Source of the DNA: Pelagibacterium montanilacus
GTDB lineage: Bacteria > Pseudomonadota > Alphaproteobacteria > Rhizobiales > Devosiaceae
DNA length: 64,000 bases
Assembly: GCF_003992665.1 (NCBI RefSeq)
Contig: NZ_RZMX01000055.1
Coordinates: forward strand, 62,001 to 126,000
Direction: 5' to 3'
The notes under the pieces are model-generated. The model worked only from the letters and a program-made list of their open reading frames with translations. It searched no databases and was not told where the DNA came from. Every line of letters starts with the position of its first letter. Within the stretch, counting starts at the first letter, position 1. The position numbers and the translations under genes are program-made. Below are positions 9,173 through 17,024 of the stretch, piece by piece.

Positions 9173-10597
9173 ATGCCGACCCGCTACCCCCGCGATTTCC
9201 GCGGTCATGGCCGCATTCTACCAGACGCCAACTGGCCGGGGGCAGCCAATGTCGCCGTCCAGTTCGTCCTCAACTACGAGGAGGGCGGGGAGAACAACAT
9301 CCTGCACGGGGACGCCGCGTCCGAAGCGTTTCTGGCCGATGTGGTGGGCGCCGCGCCCTGGCCCGGCCAGCGGCACTGGAACATCGAATCCATGTATGAA
9401 TACGGTGCCCGCGCCGGGTTCTGGCGCATCCACCGCCTGTTCACCGAGCGCGGCCTGCCTTTGACGGTCTATGGCGTCGCCACCGCGCTCATGCGCGCCC
9501 CCGAGCAGGTCGAGGCCATGCTGGCCGCCGATTGGGAAATCGCCAGCCACGGACTGAAATGGGTCGAGCACAAGGATATGGACCGGCACGAGGAAGCCCG
9601 CCAGATCGGCGAAGCCATCCGCACGCACACCATCGCCACCGGCTCGCGGCCGCTCGGCTGGTACACCGGGCGCTGCTCGATCAACACGGTCGATCTTGTC
9701 TCCGAAGAGGGCGGCTTTGCCTATGTCTCGGACACCTATGACGACGACCTGCCCTATTGGCGCGTTCATCAGGCCCGGCCCCAACTGGTCATTCCCTATA
9801 CGCTTTCAGCCAACGACATGCGCTTCGTCACGCCCTCGGGCTTTGCCAATGGCGACGAATTCTTCCAGTTCCTCAAGGACAGCTTCGACTGCCTTTACCG
9901 CGAGGGAGAAGCGGGCCAGGCAACGATGATGAGCATCGGCCTGCACTGCCGGCTGATCGGACAGCCCGGCCGCTTTGAGGGATTGAAAAAGTTCATCGAC
10001 TACATCGCAGGCTTCGAGAAGGTCTGGGTGGCCCGGCGCATCGATATCGCCCGGCACTGGGCCGACCAGCACCCCTACCGTTCCCCGGTTCTCATGCCCT
10101 CGCAGATGGACCGGGAAACGTTCCTCTCGACCTTCGGCTCGGTCTACGAGCATTCCCCCTTCATCGCCCAGCGCGCCTATGACGGGGAACTGGCGCCGGC
10201 CAACGACAGCGCTCTCGGCATCAACTTCGCCCTGCGCAGCCAGTTCCGCATGGCGAGCGAGGACGAGCGCCTGGGCGTTCTCAAGGCGCATCCCGATCTC
10301 GCCGGAAAGCTCGCCGCCGCCAAGCGGCTGACCGCCGAATCGAGCGCCGAGCAGGCCTCTGCCGGGCTCGACGCCCTCACCGACGAGGAACGCGCCAGCT
10401 TCACCGACCTCAACACCCGCTATGTCGAGAAATTCGGCTTCCCCTTCATCATCGCGGTGCGCGACAACACCAAGGCCTCGATCATGGAGGCCTTTAAAAA
10501 GCGGGTCCACAATGACCGCCCCACCGAATTCGCCACCGCCTGCGCCCAGGTCGAGCGCATTGCACAATTGCGGATCGAGGCGCTGTACGCTGGTTAG
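9173..10597 (+). CDS. puuE: Allantoinase (PuuE type) fused to OHCU decarboxylase (UraD)
   Basis: Bifunctional: the C-terminal domain decarboxylates OHCU to S-allantoin and the N-terminal domain opens allantoin to allantoate. The 474-residue protein has a polysaccharide-deacetylase-like cyclic amidase domain (about residues 1-310; PRDFRGHG, LNYEEGGE, GWYTGRCS, SIGLHCRLIGQPGR) and then a UraD domain (about 318-474; AHPDLAGKLA, EKFGFPFIIAV). The ATG at 9173 follows AGGGA by eight bases and gives the standard PTRYPRDF N-terminus; the open frame continues 38 codons upstream without a family match. Its stop overlaps that of the convergent SRPBCC gene by four bases. Confidence 0.93.
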   Translation: MPTRYPRDFRGHGRILPDANWPGAANVAVQFVLNYEEGGENNILHGDAASEAFLADVVGAAPWPGQRHWNIESMYEYGARAGFWRIHRLFTERGLPLTVYGVATALMRAPEQVEAMLAADWEIASHGLKWVEHKDMDRHEEARQIGEAIRTHTIATGSRPLGWYTGRCSINTVDLVSEEGGFAYVSDTYDDDLPYWRVHQARPQLVIPYTLSANDMRFVTPSGFANGDEFFQFLKDSFDCLYREGEAGQATMMSIGLHCRLIGQPGRFEGLKKFIDYIAGFEKVWVARRIDIARHWADQHPYRSPVLMPSQMDRETFLSTFGSVYEHSPFIAQRAYDGELAPANDSALGINFALRSQFRMASEDERLGVLKAHPDLAGKLAAAKRLTAESSAEQASAGLDALTDEERASFTDLNTRYVEKFGFPFIIAVRDNTKASIMEAFKKRVHNDRPTEFATACAQVERIAQLRIEALYAG

Positions 10598-11046
10598 GCG
10601 GTTTCCTCGATCGATATCAGCATGGAGGCCCAAGCCTTTGCTGTCGGCTCGATATATTCGGCCCACTGCGCGTCCATTTCGTGCGTCATGACGGCCAGAC
10701 AGCCTTGCCCCTCGGCGATGAGCTCGAGAGTGACAGTAGAGTTGTCTTGTGCTTCCTCTTCGGGCTCGACAAACCACGTAAACACCTGCCGCCGTCCCGG
10801 CACCATGTCCATGTAATACCCCCAGGCCGGGTTCGCGTTTCCGTCCTTGTCGAGATCGACGAACCGATACCACCCACCTTCGCGCGCATCGATGTCGATA
10901 TCGGTGACCTGTGCCGTGCGGCCGGCCCGCGCTATAGTGCGTTGCATCCAGGCACGAACCCTCTCAGGATCGAGCCATGAATCATAGACGGCATCGGGAG
11001 TTAGCGTGGCGAAGCGATGCTCAGCTCGGGCCGTGACGTTTGCCAT
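10594..11046 (-). CDS. SRPBCC/AHSA1-family protein
   Basis: A 150-residue START-like (SRPBCC, AHSA1 Hsp90-activator-like) protein. Visible features are the N-terminal AEHRFATLTPDAVYDSWLDPERVRAW pattern in two parts (residues 8-33), the EGGWYRFVD strand near 55 and a long C-terminal helix WAEYIEPTAKAWASML. Such domains bind hydrophobic ligands, and many sit beside ArsR-type regulators without a known function. It is the second gene of a minus-strand pair, nine bases after the other SRPBCC gene. No catalytic residues are recognisable. Confidence 0.8.
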   Translation of the reverse strand: MANVTARAEHRFATLTPDAVYDSWLDPERVRAWMQRTIARAGRTAQVTDIDIDAREGGWYRFVDLDKDGNANPAWGYYMDMVPGRRQVFTWFVEPEEEAQDNSTVTLELIAEGQGCLAVMTHEMDAQWAEYIEPTAKAWASMLISIEETA

Positions 11047-11055
11047 GTCTTCTTC

Positions 11056-11517
11056 CTATTTGTAAAAGCCTTCGCGCAGATTGATGCCGTGCTCGAGATA
11101 GACCTTCATCGCCGCGAGCATGCCGGTCCAGCCCTCGCAATTGCCGTAGGATGATTTCAGCCCGGTCGCTGTCTGCTTCCATCCCTCTTCGGTGATCGAG
11201 ACGAGCGTTCGCGTGTTGTCGTCGATCGGCGCGAAAGTCATCGTGACCGTGGTGTCGTAATTGCCGGTGTCATCGCCTTCAGGCGCAGCACCCCAGGAGA
11301 GGACGATCTTGTCGTCGGGCACCACCTCGACCACATTGACCGGGAACGCACCGGGGAAATCGTGGAAGTCCCAGGAGACCACCGCCCCCGTCTCCAGCCG
11401 CCCCTTCGCGCCCCCCGTGGTGAAATAGCCCGAGAGCTTTGCTGGATCGGCCACCGCCTCGAACACCTCGTGCACGGGCTTTGATATCCGACCTGAAACC
11501 GTGAATTTGAACTCCAT
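11056..11517 (-). CDS. SRPBCC/AHSA1-family protein
   Basis: A 153-residue START-like protein of the same broad family as its downstream neighbour but not a close copy: FKFTVSGRISKPVHEVFEAV at the N-terminus, YFTTGGAKGRLETG near residue 31, VSWDFHDFPGAFPV near 48, and a C-terminal helix with GNCEGWTGMLAAMKVYLEHG. The ligand is unknown. It is divergent from the ArsR gene across 50 bases containing a perfect inverted repeat, so it is very likely controlled by that regulator. Confidence 0.82.
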   Translation of the reverse strand: MEFKFTVSGRISKPVHEVFEAVADPAKLSGYFTTGGAKGRLETGAVVSWDFHDFPGAFPVNVVEVVPDDKIVLSWGAAPEGDDTGNYDTTVTMTFAPIDDNTRTLVSITEEGWKQTATGLKSSYGNCEGWTGMLAAMKVYLEHGINLREGFYK

Positions 11518-11549
11518 TGCGTCCGTCTCCTCTTGCTATGCACCTATTT

Positions 11550-11569
11550 ATGTTATAATTTCATAACAT
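11550..11569. promoter_or_regulatory. Inverted repeat operator overlapping the ArsR start codon
   Basis: ATGTTAT-AATTTC-ATAACAT is a perfect 7-base inverted repeat with a 6-base spacer in an AT-rich patch between the divergent SRPBCC and ArsR genes. Its right arm covers the first two bases of the arsR-like start codon. Symmetry and location fit an autorepressed ArsR-family operator. Confidence 0.6.
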
Positions 11570-11891
11570 GTCAAGCGAAGACGAATCAGACAGGATTTTC
11601 AAGGCATTGGGAGACCGCAAGCGGCGCGCCATTCTCGACGCCTTGAAGGACGAGCCCCGGACGACGGGCCAGCTGGTGGCGCTGTTTCCCGATATCGACC
11701 GATGCACCGTGATGCTCCATATCCGCGTTCTCGAAGGCGCCGGTCTCCTGATCGCCCGGCGCGAGGGGCGCGAGCGCTGGAACCATCTCAACGCCTTGCC
11801 GATCAAATCCATCCACGAGCGCTGGATCGGGGATTACGCCCGCAACGCGGTTTCGATGATGTCGAAGCTGGAAAAGGCGCTGGCCCCATAG
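11568..11891 (+). CDS. ArsR-family winged-helix regulator
   Basis: A 107-residue ArsR-type repressor: FKALGDRKRRAILDALKDEP leads into the DNA-binding helices (GQLVALFPDIDRCTVMLHIRVLEGAGLL, residues 35-63, with TVMLHIRVLEGAGL as recognition helix) and a short wing ARREGRERWNHLN. No CxC or other metal-binding cysteine motif is seen, as is usual for the ArsR regulators paired with SRPBCC genes. It probably represses the two divergent SRPBCC genes and itself through the inverted repeat at its start. The signal it responds to is unknown. Confidence 0.85.
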   Translation: MSSEDESDRIFKALGDRKRRAILDALKDEPRTTGQLVALFPDIDRCTVMLHIRVLEGAGLLIARREGRERWNHLNALPIKSIHERWIGDYARNAVSMMSKLEKALAP

Positions 11892-11947
11892 CGATCACTG
11901 CACCATCCTCTTGCCAAGGCTCTTCACTTGCACGCAAACTCGCGCCC

Positions 11948-12775
11948 ATGACAGACCATCCCTACGCCCTGCCCCCCGCCGGCCTGCCGCCCCAGACCCA
12001 GCTCCTGACGGACCGGGCGGTCTTCACCGATGCCTATGCGGTGATCCCCAAAGGCACCATGCGCGACATCACCACGAGCCTCCTGCCCTTCTGGGACGAG
12101 ACCCGGCTCTGGGTCATCGCAAGGCCGTTGTCGGGCTTTGCCGAAACCTTCTCCCATTACATCTTGGACGTCGCCCCGGGCGGCGGAAGCGACACGCCCG
12201 AAACCGACCCCGACGCGCAGGGCGTGCTGTTCGTCGTCGACGGGGAAATCGACCTGACGATCGGGGACGAGGCCCACACCCTCGGGCCCGGCGGCTATGC
12301 CTATCTGCCCGCCGGCTGCACCTGGACGCTGCGCAACGGATCATCAGCGCATGCTCATTTCCACTGGGTCCGCAAAGCCTATGACGCGGTGGCCGGCCTC
12401 GATCGGCCCGAGCCCTTTGTCGCCCGCGACCAGGACATCGCCCCCATCGGCATGCCCGGCACGGAGGGGCGCTGGGCCACAACCCGCTTCGTGAATCCCG
12501 CCGATCTGCGCCACGACATGCACGTCAACATCGTCACGCTCGAGCCCGGCGCGGTCATCCCCTTCCCCGAAACCCATGTCATGGAACACGGGCTTTATGT
12601 CCTTGAAGGCAAGGCGGTCTACCGGCTCAATGCCGACTGGGTGGAGGTGGAGGCCGGCGATTTCATGTGGCTGCGCGCTTTTTGCCCACAGGCCTGCTAT
12701 GCAGGCGGTCCGGGCAAATTCCGCTATTTGCTCTATAAGGATGTGAATCGCCACATGAAGCTGGGCCGCCCGTGA
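11948..12775 (+). CDS. allE: (S)-ureidoglycine aminohydrolase (bicupin)
   Basis: Converts (S)-ureidoglycine, made from allantoate, to (S)-ureidoglycolate with release of ammonia, using Mn2+. The 275-residue protein is a tandem cupin: the first barrel has FSHYILDVAPGGGSD and EGEIDLT-like strands (residues 60-130), the second has VNIVTLEPGAVIPFPETHVMEHG split around residues 195-220 with the metal-binding His/Glu/His set, then LEGKAVYRLN. The ATG at 11948 gives the family N-terminus; no strong ribosome site is seen, and the frame stays open upstream inside the ArsR gene. allA follows with a GTGA overlap. Confidence 0.9.
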   Translation: MTDHPYALPPAGLPPQTQLLTDRAVFTDAYAVIPKGTMRDITTSLLPFWDETRLWVIARPLSGFAETFSHYILDVAPGGGSDTPETDPDAQGVLFVVDGEIDLTIGDEAHTLGPGGYAYLPAGCTWTLRNGSSAHAHFHWVRKAYDAVAGLDRPEPFVARDQDIAPIGMPGTEGRWATTRFVNPADLRHDMHVNIVTLEPGAVIPFPETHVMEHGLYVLEGKAVYRLNADWVEVEAGDFMWLRAFCPQACYAGGPGKFRYLLYKDVNRHMKLGRP

Positions 12776-13269
12776 CCACCATCGAGATCGAGCCCCTGGA
12801 CCGCGAGGCCTTCGCGCCGTTCGGTCAGGTGCTCTCCACCAAAGGCGCCGAGCATTTCACGATCAATGCCGGCATGACGGAACGCTTCCACGATCTCGCC
12901 CGTGTCGAAATCGGGGGGGAAAACGGGCGCCCCCTCATCTCGATCTTCCGCGGTCGGCCTTACGCGTTGCCGCTCGAGCTTGGATTGATGGAGCGCCACC
13001 CGCTCGGATCGCAGGCCTTCATGCCGCTACACCAAAGGCCGTTTCTCGCGATCGTAGCGCCCGATGACGCCGGGCGCCCAGCCCGTCCCCGCGCCTTCCG
13101 CATCCCCCCGGGTACGGGCATCAACATCGCCCGCAATGTCTGGCACGGCGTTCTCACCCCGCTCGAAGCCGAAGGCGATTTCCTCGTCGTCGACCGTGGC
13201 GGTAATGGCACCAACCTCGAAGAGTTTGTCTTCGAGACGCCTTACCGCATTATAGACACCGCGCCTTAG
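12772..13269 (+). CDS. allA: Ureidoglycolate lyase
   Basis: Splits (S)-ureidoglycolate to glyoxylate and urea, the last dedicated step of allantoin breakdown. The 165-residue protein shows the AllA pattern: IEPLDREAFAPFGQVL at the N-terminus, NAGMTERFHDLARVE near residue 30, MERHPLGSQAFMPL near 72, and RNVWHGVLTPL near 119 followed by FLVVDRGG. It starts with a GTG that overlaps the TGA of allE, so the two are translated together. Glyoxylate can be consumed by the malate synthase at the left end. Confidence 0.93.
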   Translation: MTTIEIEPLDREAFAPFGQVLSTKGAEHFTINAGMTERFHDLARVEIGGENGRPLISIFRGRPYALPLELGLMERHPLGSQAFMPLHQRPFLAIVAPDDAGRPARPRAFRIPPGTGINIARNVWHGVLTPLEAEGDFLVVDRGGNGTNLEEFVFETPYRIIDTAP

Positions 13270-13282
13270 GACGCGCGCCGTC

Positions 13283-14074
13283 TCAGATGCCCGCATACCA
13301 TTCATAGCCGCGGTCTTCCCAGTATCCGCCCTTGCCGCCATGCAGATCGGCGAAGCTCTCGACCAGTTCGATGCGCTGGATATATTTGGCCATCTTGTAG
13401 CCGAGCTGGCGTTCCACCCGCACCCGGAGCGGCGCGCCATTGGCCACCGGCAGCGCCGCATCGTTCATTCCGTAGGCGAGGATCGTCTGGGGATGATAGG
13501 CATCGACCATATCGATGCTCTCGTAGTAGGGAACCCCGCCCGAAAGCCCGCCGCTATAGATGTCAAAGCAGTGGAACACCACGTAGTTCGCATTCGAGCG
13601 CGGCTGCGCCTCATCAAGGATCAGCCCCAGAGGCACCCCGGTCCACTTGGCGATGCAACTCCAGCCCTCCACGCAATCGTGCCGGGTGATCTGGGTGCGC
13701 GAGGGCATGTTGCGCAGGGCATCGAGCGAATAGCGCCCGGGATTGTCCACCAGCCCGCCGACCTCGAGGCTGTACTGGCTGAAATCGGTCTCGCGGAGCG
13801 CGAGGTAGTCTGGATTGTTGGGATCGGTCGAGCCATTGGGCCGCATGCCCTGCCGGATCTCGCTCTCGGAAAATTCCTTGGCCAGCGCTTCGCTGCCCAA
13901 CAGCGTCCGTTGGACGGCCATGGTCATCTCGTTGGCGCCGATCAGGAAATCGCGCACCGGATGGCCGGGACGGGCAAAGCTGTCGAACGCATCGCACCCG
14001 GCGAGGGTCGTGCCCACCAGCCCTGCGCCCCCAAGGGTCAGGAACCGCCGCCGATTGAAAATCACCTTGCTCAT
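13283..14074 (-). CDS. Tat-exported molybdopterin oxidoreductase (sulfite oxidase/YedY fold)
   Basis: A 263-residue periplasmic enzyme with a twin-arginine signal (FNRRRFLTLGGAGLV) whose hydrophobic core ends in LAGC, a lipobox, so it is probably a Tat lipoprotein. The mature part carries the sulfite-oxidase-fold Moco cysteine in RHDCVEGWSCIAKW near residue 145. The substrate is not evident. MsrP (YedY) is a relative, but its partner MsrQ is a different type of heme protein from the one encoded here, so I leave the gene unnamed. The start (ATG at 14074) overlaps the cytochrome b gene by four bases. Confidence 0.85.
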   Translation of the reverse strand: MSKVIFNRRRFLTLGGAGLVGTTLAGCDAFDSFARPGHPVRDFLIGANEMTMAVQRTLLGSEALAKEFSESEIRQGMRPNGSTDPNNPDYLALRETDFSQYSLEVGGLVDNPGRYSLDALRNMPSRTQITRHDCVEGWSCIAKWTGVPLGLILDEAQPRSNANYVVFHCFDIYSGGLSGGVPYYESIDMVDAYHPQTILAYGMNDAALPVANGAPLRVRVERQLGYKMAKYIQRIELVESFADLHGGKGGYWEDRGYEWYAGI

Positions 14075-14940
14075 CGTGGGTCCTTTCGCTTGGCGTCGAT
14101 CCTGTACCAGCCGGTAATCATCGAGCGCATGGTGTTTATCGGGCCGGCCAGAACGACCATCAGGATGTGGATGACAAAGAACCCCACCAGCAACACCATC
14201 GCCCCGAAATGGATCGTGCGCGCGGTCTGCCGCCCGCCGAAGATCTCGATCAGCCAGGGCCATGCGGAATTGATCCCCGGCGACATCGAGAGCCCGGTCA
14301 GAATGATGAGCGGGAAGAGCACGAGCAGCACGATGCCATAGGTCAGCTTCTGGAGGATCGAATAGCGCCGCCCGTGATGGAATCGCAGCCTGGCGTGGTC
14401 GGCAACGTCGCGCGGCAGGCTGCGCAACTCTCGTCCCGTGGGAACGATGTCGCGCGAGAAATGGCCATTCAAAAGGCTGGAGACGAACCAGACCAGGAGC
14501 GTTCCGACCAGCACCCAGCCGAAAAAGAAATGCACCACACGACCGGTCGCGAGGTCCTGATAGGAGGGAATGGTCGCCCATGCGGGGAAGCCCCTGACCT
14601 GCGGGCGGTCTTCCGGACCGCTTACGCCCAGCACGCCCGTGGTGTCGATCCTCTGGCCGAACACCGTCGTGATCCCGGCGGCCGACCCGTCCTCGCGACG
14701 CTCGGCATGGATGGAAAAGGCCGTGTTGTTGAACTCAAAGCCCGATTGCTGGCCGATATAGAGACGCGGATGGGCGTTGAAGATCTGCAGGCCCGAGAGA
14801 AGCAGGAAGAACAGGCACACCACCCACACCCAATGGGTGAGCCGGGTCAGCACGGCCTGACGATAAACGAGCGGCCCTTTTTCCCTGCGGCTGGACGGGG
14901 CGGCAACCCCGGTGTCCGTATCGGCTTCTGATTGAGACAA
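14071..14940 (-). CDS. Cytochrome b561/Ni-Fe hydrogenase cytochrome b-like membrane protein
   Basis: A 289-residue inner-membrane diheme cytochrome b with four main hydrophobic segments (about residues 32-52, 140-160, 205-230, 250-275). Histidines in TRLTHWVWV, RVVHFFFGW, ARLRFHHGRRY and TIHFGAMVLL/FFVIHILMV are placed as heme ligands in the Ni_hydr_CYTB family. It probably exchanges electrons between quinones and the co-encoded periplasmic molybdoenzyme. First gene of a two-gene operon, facing the 5'-nucleotidase gene across 273 bases. Confidence 0.85.
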   Translation of the reverse strand: MSQSEADTDTGVAAPSSRREKGPLVYRQAVLTRLTHWVWVVCLFFLLLSGLQIFNAHPRLYIGQQSGFEFNNTAFSIHAERREDGSAAGITTVFGQRIDTTGVLGVSGPEDRPQVRGFPAWATIPSYQDLATGRVVHFFFGWVLVGTLLVWFVSSLLNGHFSRDIVPTGRELRSLPRDVADHARLRFHHGRRYSILQKLTYGIVLLVLFPLIILTGLSMSPGINSAWPWLIEIFGGRQTARTIHFGAMVLLVGFFVIHILMVVLAGPINTMRSMITGWYRIDAKRKDPR

Positions 14941-14967
14941 AGTACCCTCCGACCGGCAGTCTTGATC

Positions 14968-15004
14968 GTTCCGTCATGACTACGGAACCTAGCAGAATTA
15001 GGTT
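14968..15004. promoter_or_regulatory. Paired inverted repeats upstream of the cytochrome b/molybdoenzyme operon
   Basis: GTTCCGT-CATGACT-ACGGAAC (14968-14988) is a perfect 7-base inverted repeat, and AACCTA-GCAGAAT-TAGGTT (14986-15004) a perfect 6-base one sharing three bases with it. Both have 7-base spacers and lie 28-64 bases upstream of the cytochrome b start. They look like regulator sites; no regulator gene is adjacent. Confidence 0.4.
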
Positions 15005-15065
15005 TCGCCCCGGCAGCGATTTCACCGCCCCTTCGGTCAAAGTCGCGTGTTCCTGTTCCTCGGAA

Positions 15066-15081
15066 TTGACCGTCCGGTCAA
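15066..15081. promoter_or_regulatory. Perfect RutR-like palindrome upstream of the 5'-nucleotidase
   Basis: TTGACCG-TC-CGGTCAA is a perfect 16-base palindrome, 132 bases before the nucleotidase start. It matches 12 of 14 defined positions of the recalled E. coli RutR consensus TTGACCA-NN-TGGTCAA. A further half-site CGGTCAA lies at 15034-15040. It suggests that periplasmic nucleotide breakdown is co-regulated with nucleobase catabolism. Confidence 0.55.
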
Positions 15082-15213
15082 ATTTTCTCTTTTCAGAGCC
15101 GCAAGACTGCGGTTAACTCGGGCGCTTGGCGCCGGCTTCGCCTGTGTAATCGGAGCGTCGCAATTGCGTGAAATAGAAGGCTCCGCACGCCTTCCAATCA
15201 AGGGATCACGGTC

Positions 15214-16836
15214 ATGAAACATCTGCTTCTGGGCGCCTCCGCGCTCGCCTTGGCAGCGGGGCTCGCAGCTCCTGCCAATGCGCAGTCCGAGGGTGAGTTC
15301 ACCCTCAACATCCTGCACCTGAACGACTTCCACTCCCGCTTTGGCCCGATCACCGGCAGCAATTCCAATTGCGACGCGGAAACCGACGCCGCTGGCGAGT
15401 GCTTCGGCGGCATCGCCCGGGTCAAGACCGCGGTCGACGACAGGCGCGCTGCCCTCGAGGGTGAGAACGTCGTCCTTGTCGACGCTGGCGACTGGTTCCA
15501 GGGCTCGCTTTTTTACACCCAGTATCGCAGCGAAATCGTTGCCGAATTCTCGTCCGACCTCGGCATTGACGTGATGGCCGTGGGCAATCACGAGTTCGAC
15601 GATGGCCCCGAGGAGCTCGCCGCTCTGCTCGATGCCATCGACTACCCGCTGATCTCGGGCAACATCAATGTCGAGAACGAGCCGCTGCTGGCCGGCCGCA
15701 TCCCGGGCACCCATGTCATGGAGATCGGCGGCGAAGAGATCGGGTTCGTTTCCGCACTCGCCGAGGACACCGACGAGACGTCCTCCCCGGGCGAGAACGT
15801 GGTGTTCGAGGACGCCATCACCAGCCTGCAGACCCAGGTCGAGGCCCTGCAGTCGGCGGGCATCGACAAGATCATCGCGGTGACCCATGTCGGCTTTAAC
15901 CGCGATCTCGAGATTGCGGCCAATGTGGCAGGGATCGACCTGATCGTGGGCGGTCACTCCCACACGCTTCTGTCCAACACCGACGAAGACGCCGCCGGCG
16001 GCTATCCGACCATGGTCGATGGGCCCGACGGCAATGAAGTGCCCGTTGTTACCGCATATTCCTACGGCAAGTACCTGGGCGAAATCGCCGTCACCTGGGA
16101 TGCCGAGGGCAATGTGGTCTCCGCAGAAGGCGAGCCGATGCTGCTCGATGCCTCCGTCGAGCCCAATGAGGACTATGTCGAGGATCTGGCCGAACTCGAA
16201 GAGCCGATCCAGGCTCTGATGGCCGAGGTCATCGGCGAAACCCCCGAACTCATCGAGGGCGCACGCGAGGTCTGCCGCTTCGGGGAATGCTCGATGGGCA
16301 ACCTGGTTGCCGACGCCATGCTCGACCGCGTGGCCGATCAGGGCGCCGACATGGCCATCCAGAACGGTGGCGGCCTGCGCGCGTCCATTGAGGCGGGCGA
16401 AATCACCATGGGCGATGCCCTCACCGTGCTGCCCTTCTCGAACACGCTGGCAACCGTCGACATCACGGGCGCCGATGTCATCGATGCCCTGGAAAACGGG
16501 GTCAGTGAAGTCGAGAACGAAGGCGGCCGCTTCGCGCAGGTCTCGGGCCTCCAGTATACATGGGATCGCTCGCAGCCGGTCGGCGAGCGCATCGTCGAGG
16601 TCATGGTCCGCGAGGGCGAGGAATGGGTGCCTATCGACGAAGAGGCCACCTATACCGTCGTGACCAACGACTACATGCGCCGTGGCGGTGACGGCTACGG
16701 CACCTTCGCCGAAGGCGACAACCCCTACGATTTCGGCCCGCCGCTCGAGCAGGTTCTGGCCGATTACATCGCGGATCTGGGCGGCGTCTACACGCCCTAC
16801 ACCGACGGTCGCATCACCGAAGTCGGCGCCGAATAA
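15214..16836 (+). CDS. Periplasmic 5'-nucleotidase/UshA-family metallophosphatase
   Basis: A 540-residue exported enzyme that removes phosphate from nucleotides so that nucleosides can be taken up. The signal peptide ends near residue 24 (APANAQ). The metallophosphatase domain shows LNDFHSRFG (residue 34), DAGDWFQG, GNHEFDDG, THVGFNRD and GGHSHT. The C-terminal 5_nucleotid_C domain has MGNLVADAMLD and QNGGGLRASIEAG near residue 385, where substrates stack. It lies between two operons and has its own upstream palindrome and downstream terminator. Specificity (nucleotide, cyclic nucleotide or UDP-sugar) cannot be read from sequence. Confidence 0.9.
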   Translation: MKHLLLGASALALAAGLAAPANAQSEGEFTLNILHLNDFHSRFGPITGSNSNCDAETDAAGECFGGIARVKTAVDDRRAALEGENVVLVDAGDWFQGSLFYTQYRSEIVAEFSSDLGIDVMAVGNHEFDDGPEELAALLDAIDYPLISGNINVENEPLLAGRIPGTHVMEIGGEEIGFVSALAEDTDETSSPGENVVFEDAITSLQTQVEALQSAGIDKIIAVTHVGFNRDLEIAANVAGIDLIVGGHSHTLLSNTDEDAAGGYPTMVDGPDGNEVPVVTAYSYGKYLGEIAVTWDAEGNVVSAEGEPMLLDASVEPNEDYVEDLAELEEPIQALMAEVIGETPELIEGAREVCRFGECSMGNLVADAMLDRVADQGADMAIQNGGGLRASIEAGEITMGDALTVLPFSNTLATVDITGADVIDALENGVSEVENEGGRFAQVSGLQYTWDRSQPVGERIVEVMVREGEEWVPIDEEATYTVVTNDYMRRGGDGYGTFAEGDNPYDFGPPLEQVLADYIADLGGVYTPYTDGRITEVGAE

Positions 16837-16837
16837 C

Positions 16838-16939
16838 CAGAGCGTTTCCAGGACAAGTGGAAACACTTTTCCGGTTCGGAAACGCGACAAATCAAAGACT
16901 TGGAGCTCCTGTTCTGATCCAATCAGAACAGGAGCTCTA
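16838..16939 (+). repeat. RIME-like intergenic palindromic element, copy A
   Basis: 102 bases immediately after the nucleotidase gene. The left arm is CAGAGCGTTTCC, followed by GTGGAAACACTTTTCC, GGAAACGCGACA and then a perfect 15-base hairpin GAGCTCCTGTTCTGA/TCAGAACAGGAGCTC with loop TCCAA, ending GCTCTA. Compared with the other copies, the right end lacks three bases (GGA-GCTCTA instead of GGACATGCTCTA); a loose GGACATATGTCC palindrome follows it. Confidence 0.88.
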
Positions 16940-16964
16940 GGACATATGTCCAGAGCAAAACAGA

Positions 16965-16996
16965 AAAGGGGCGCATCCTGCCGGGTGCGCCCCTTT
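16965..16996. terminator. Strong hairpin between convergent genes
   Basis: AAAGGGGCGCA (16965-16975) pairs perfectly with TGCGCCCCTTT (16986-16996) around a 10-base loop. The stem carries As on one side and Ts on the other, as for a bidirectional terminator serving the nucleotidase (plus) and the Gfo/Idh/MocA gene (minus). Confidence 0.75.
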
Positions 16997-17024
16997 CCGT
17001 TTCCGTCTCTTCGGCCCTGGGCCG

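Noticed and set aside
14981-15010. GGAAC motifs upstream of the nucleotidase as an EcfG-type -35 box.
   Set aside because: At 16-17 bases downstream the sequence is CGCC or GGAG, not CGTT, on either strand.
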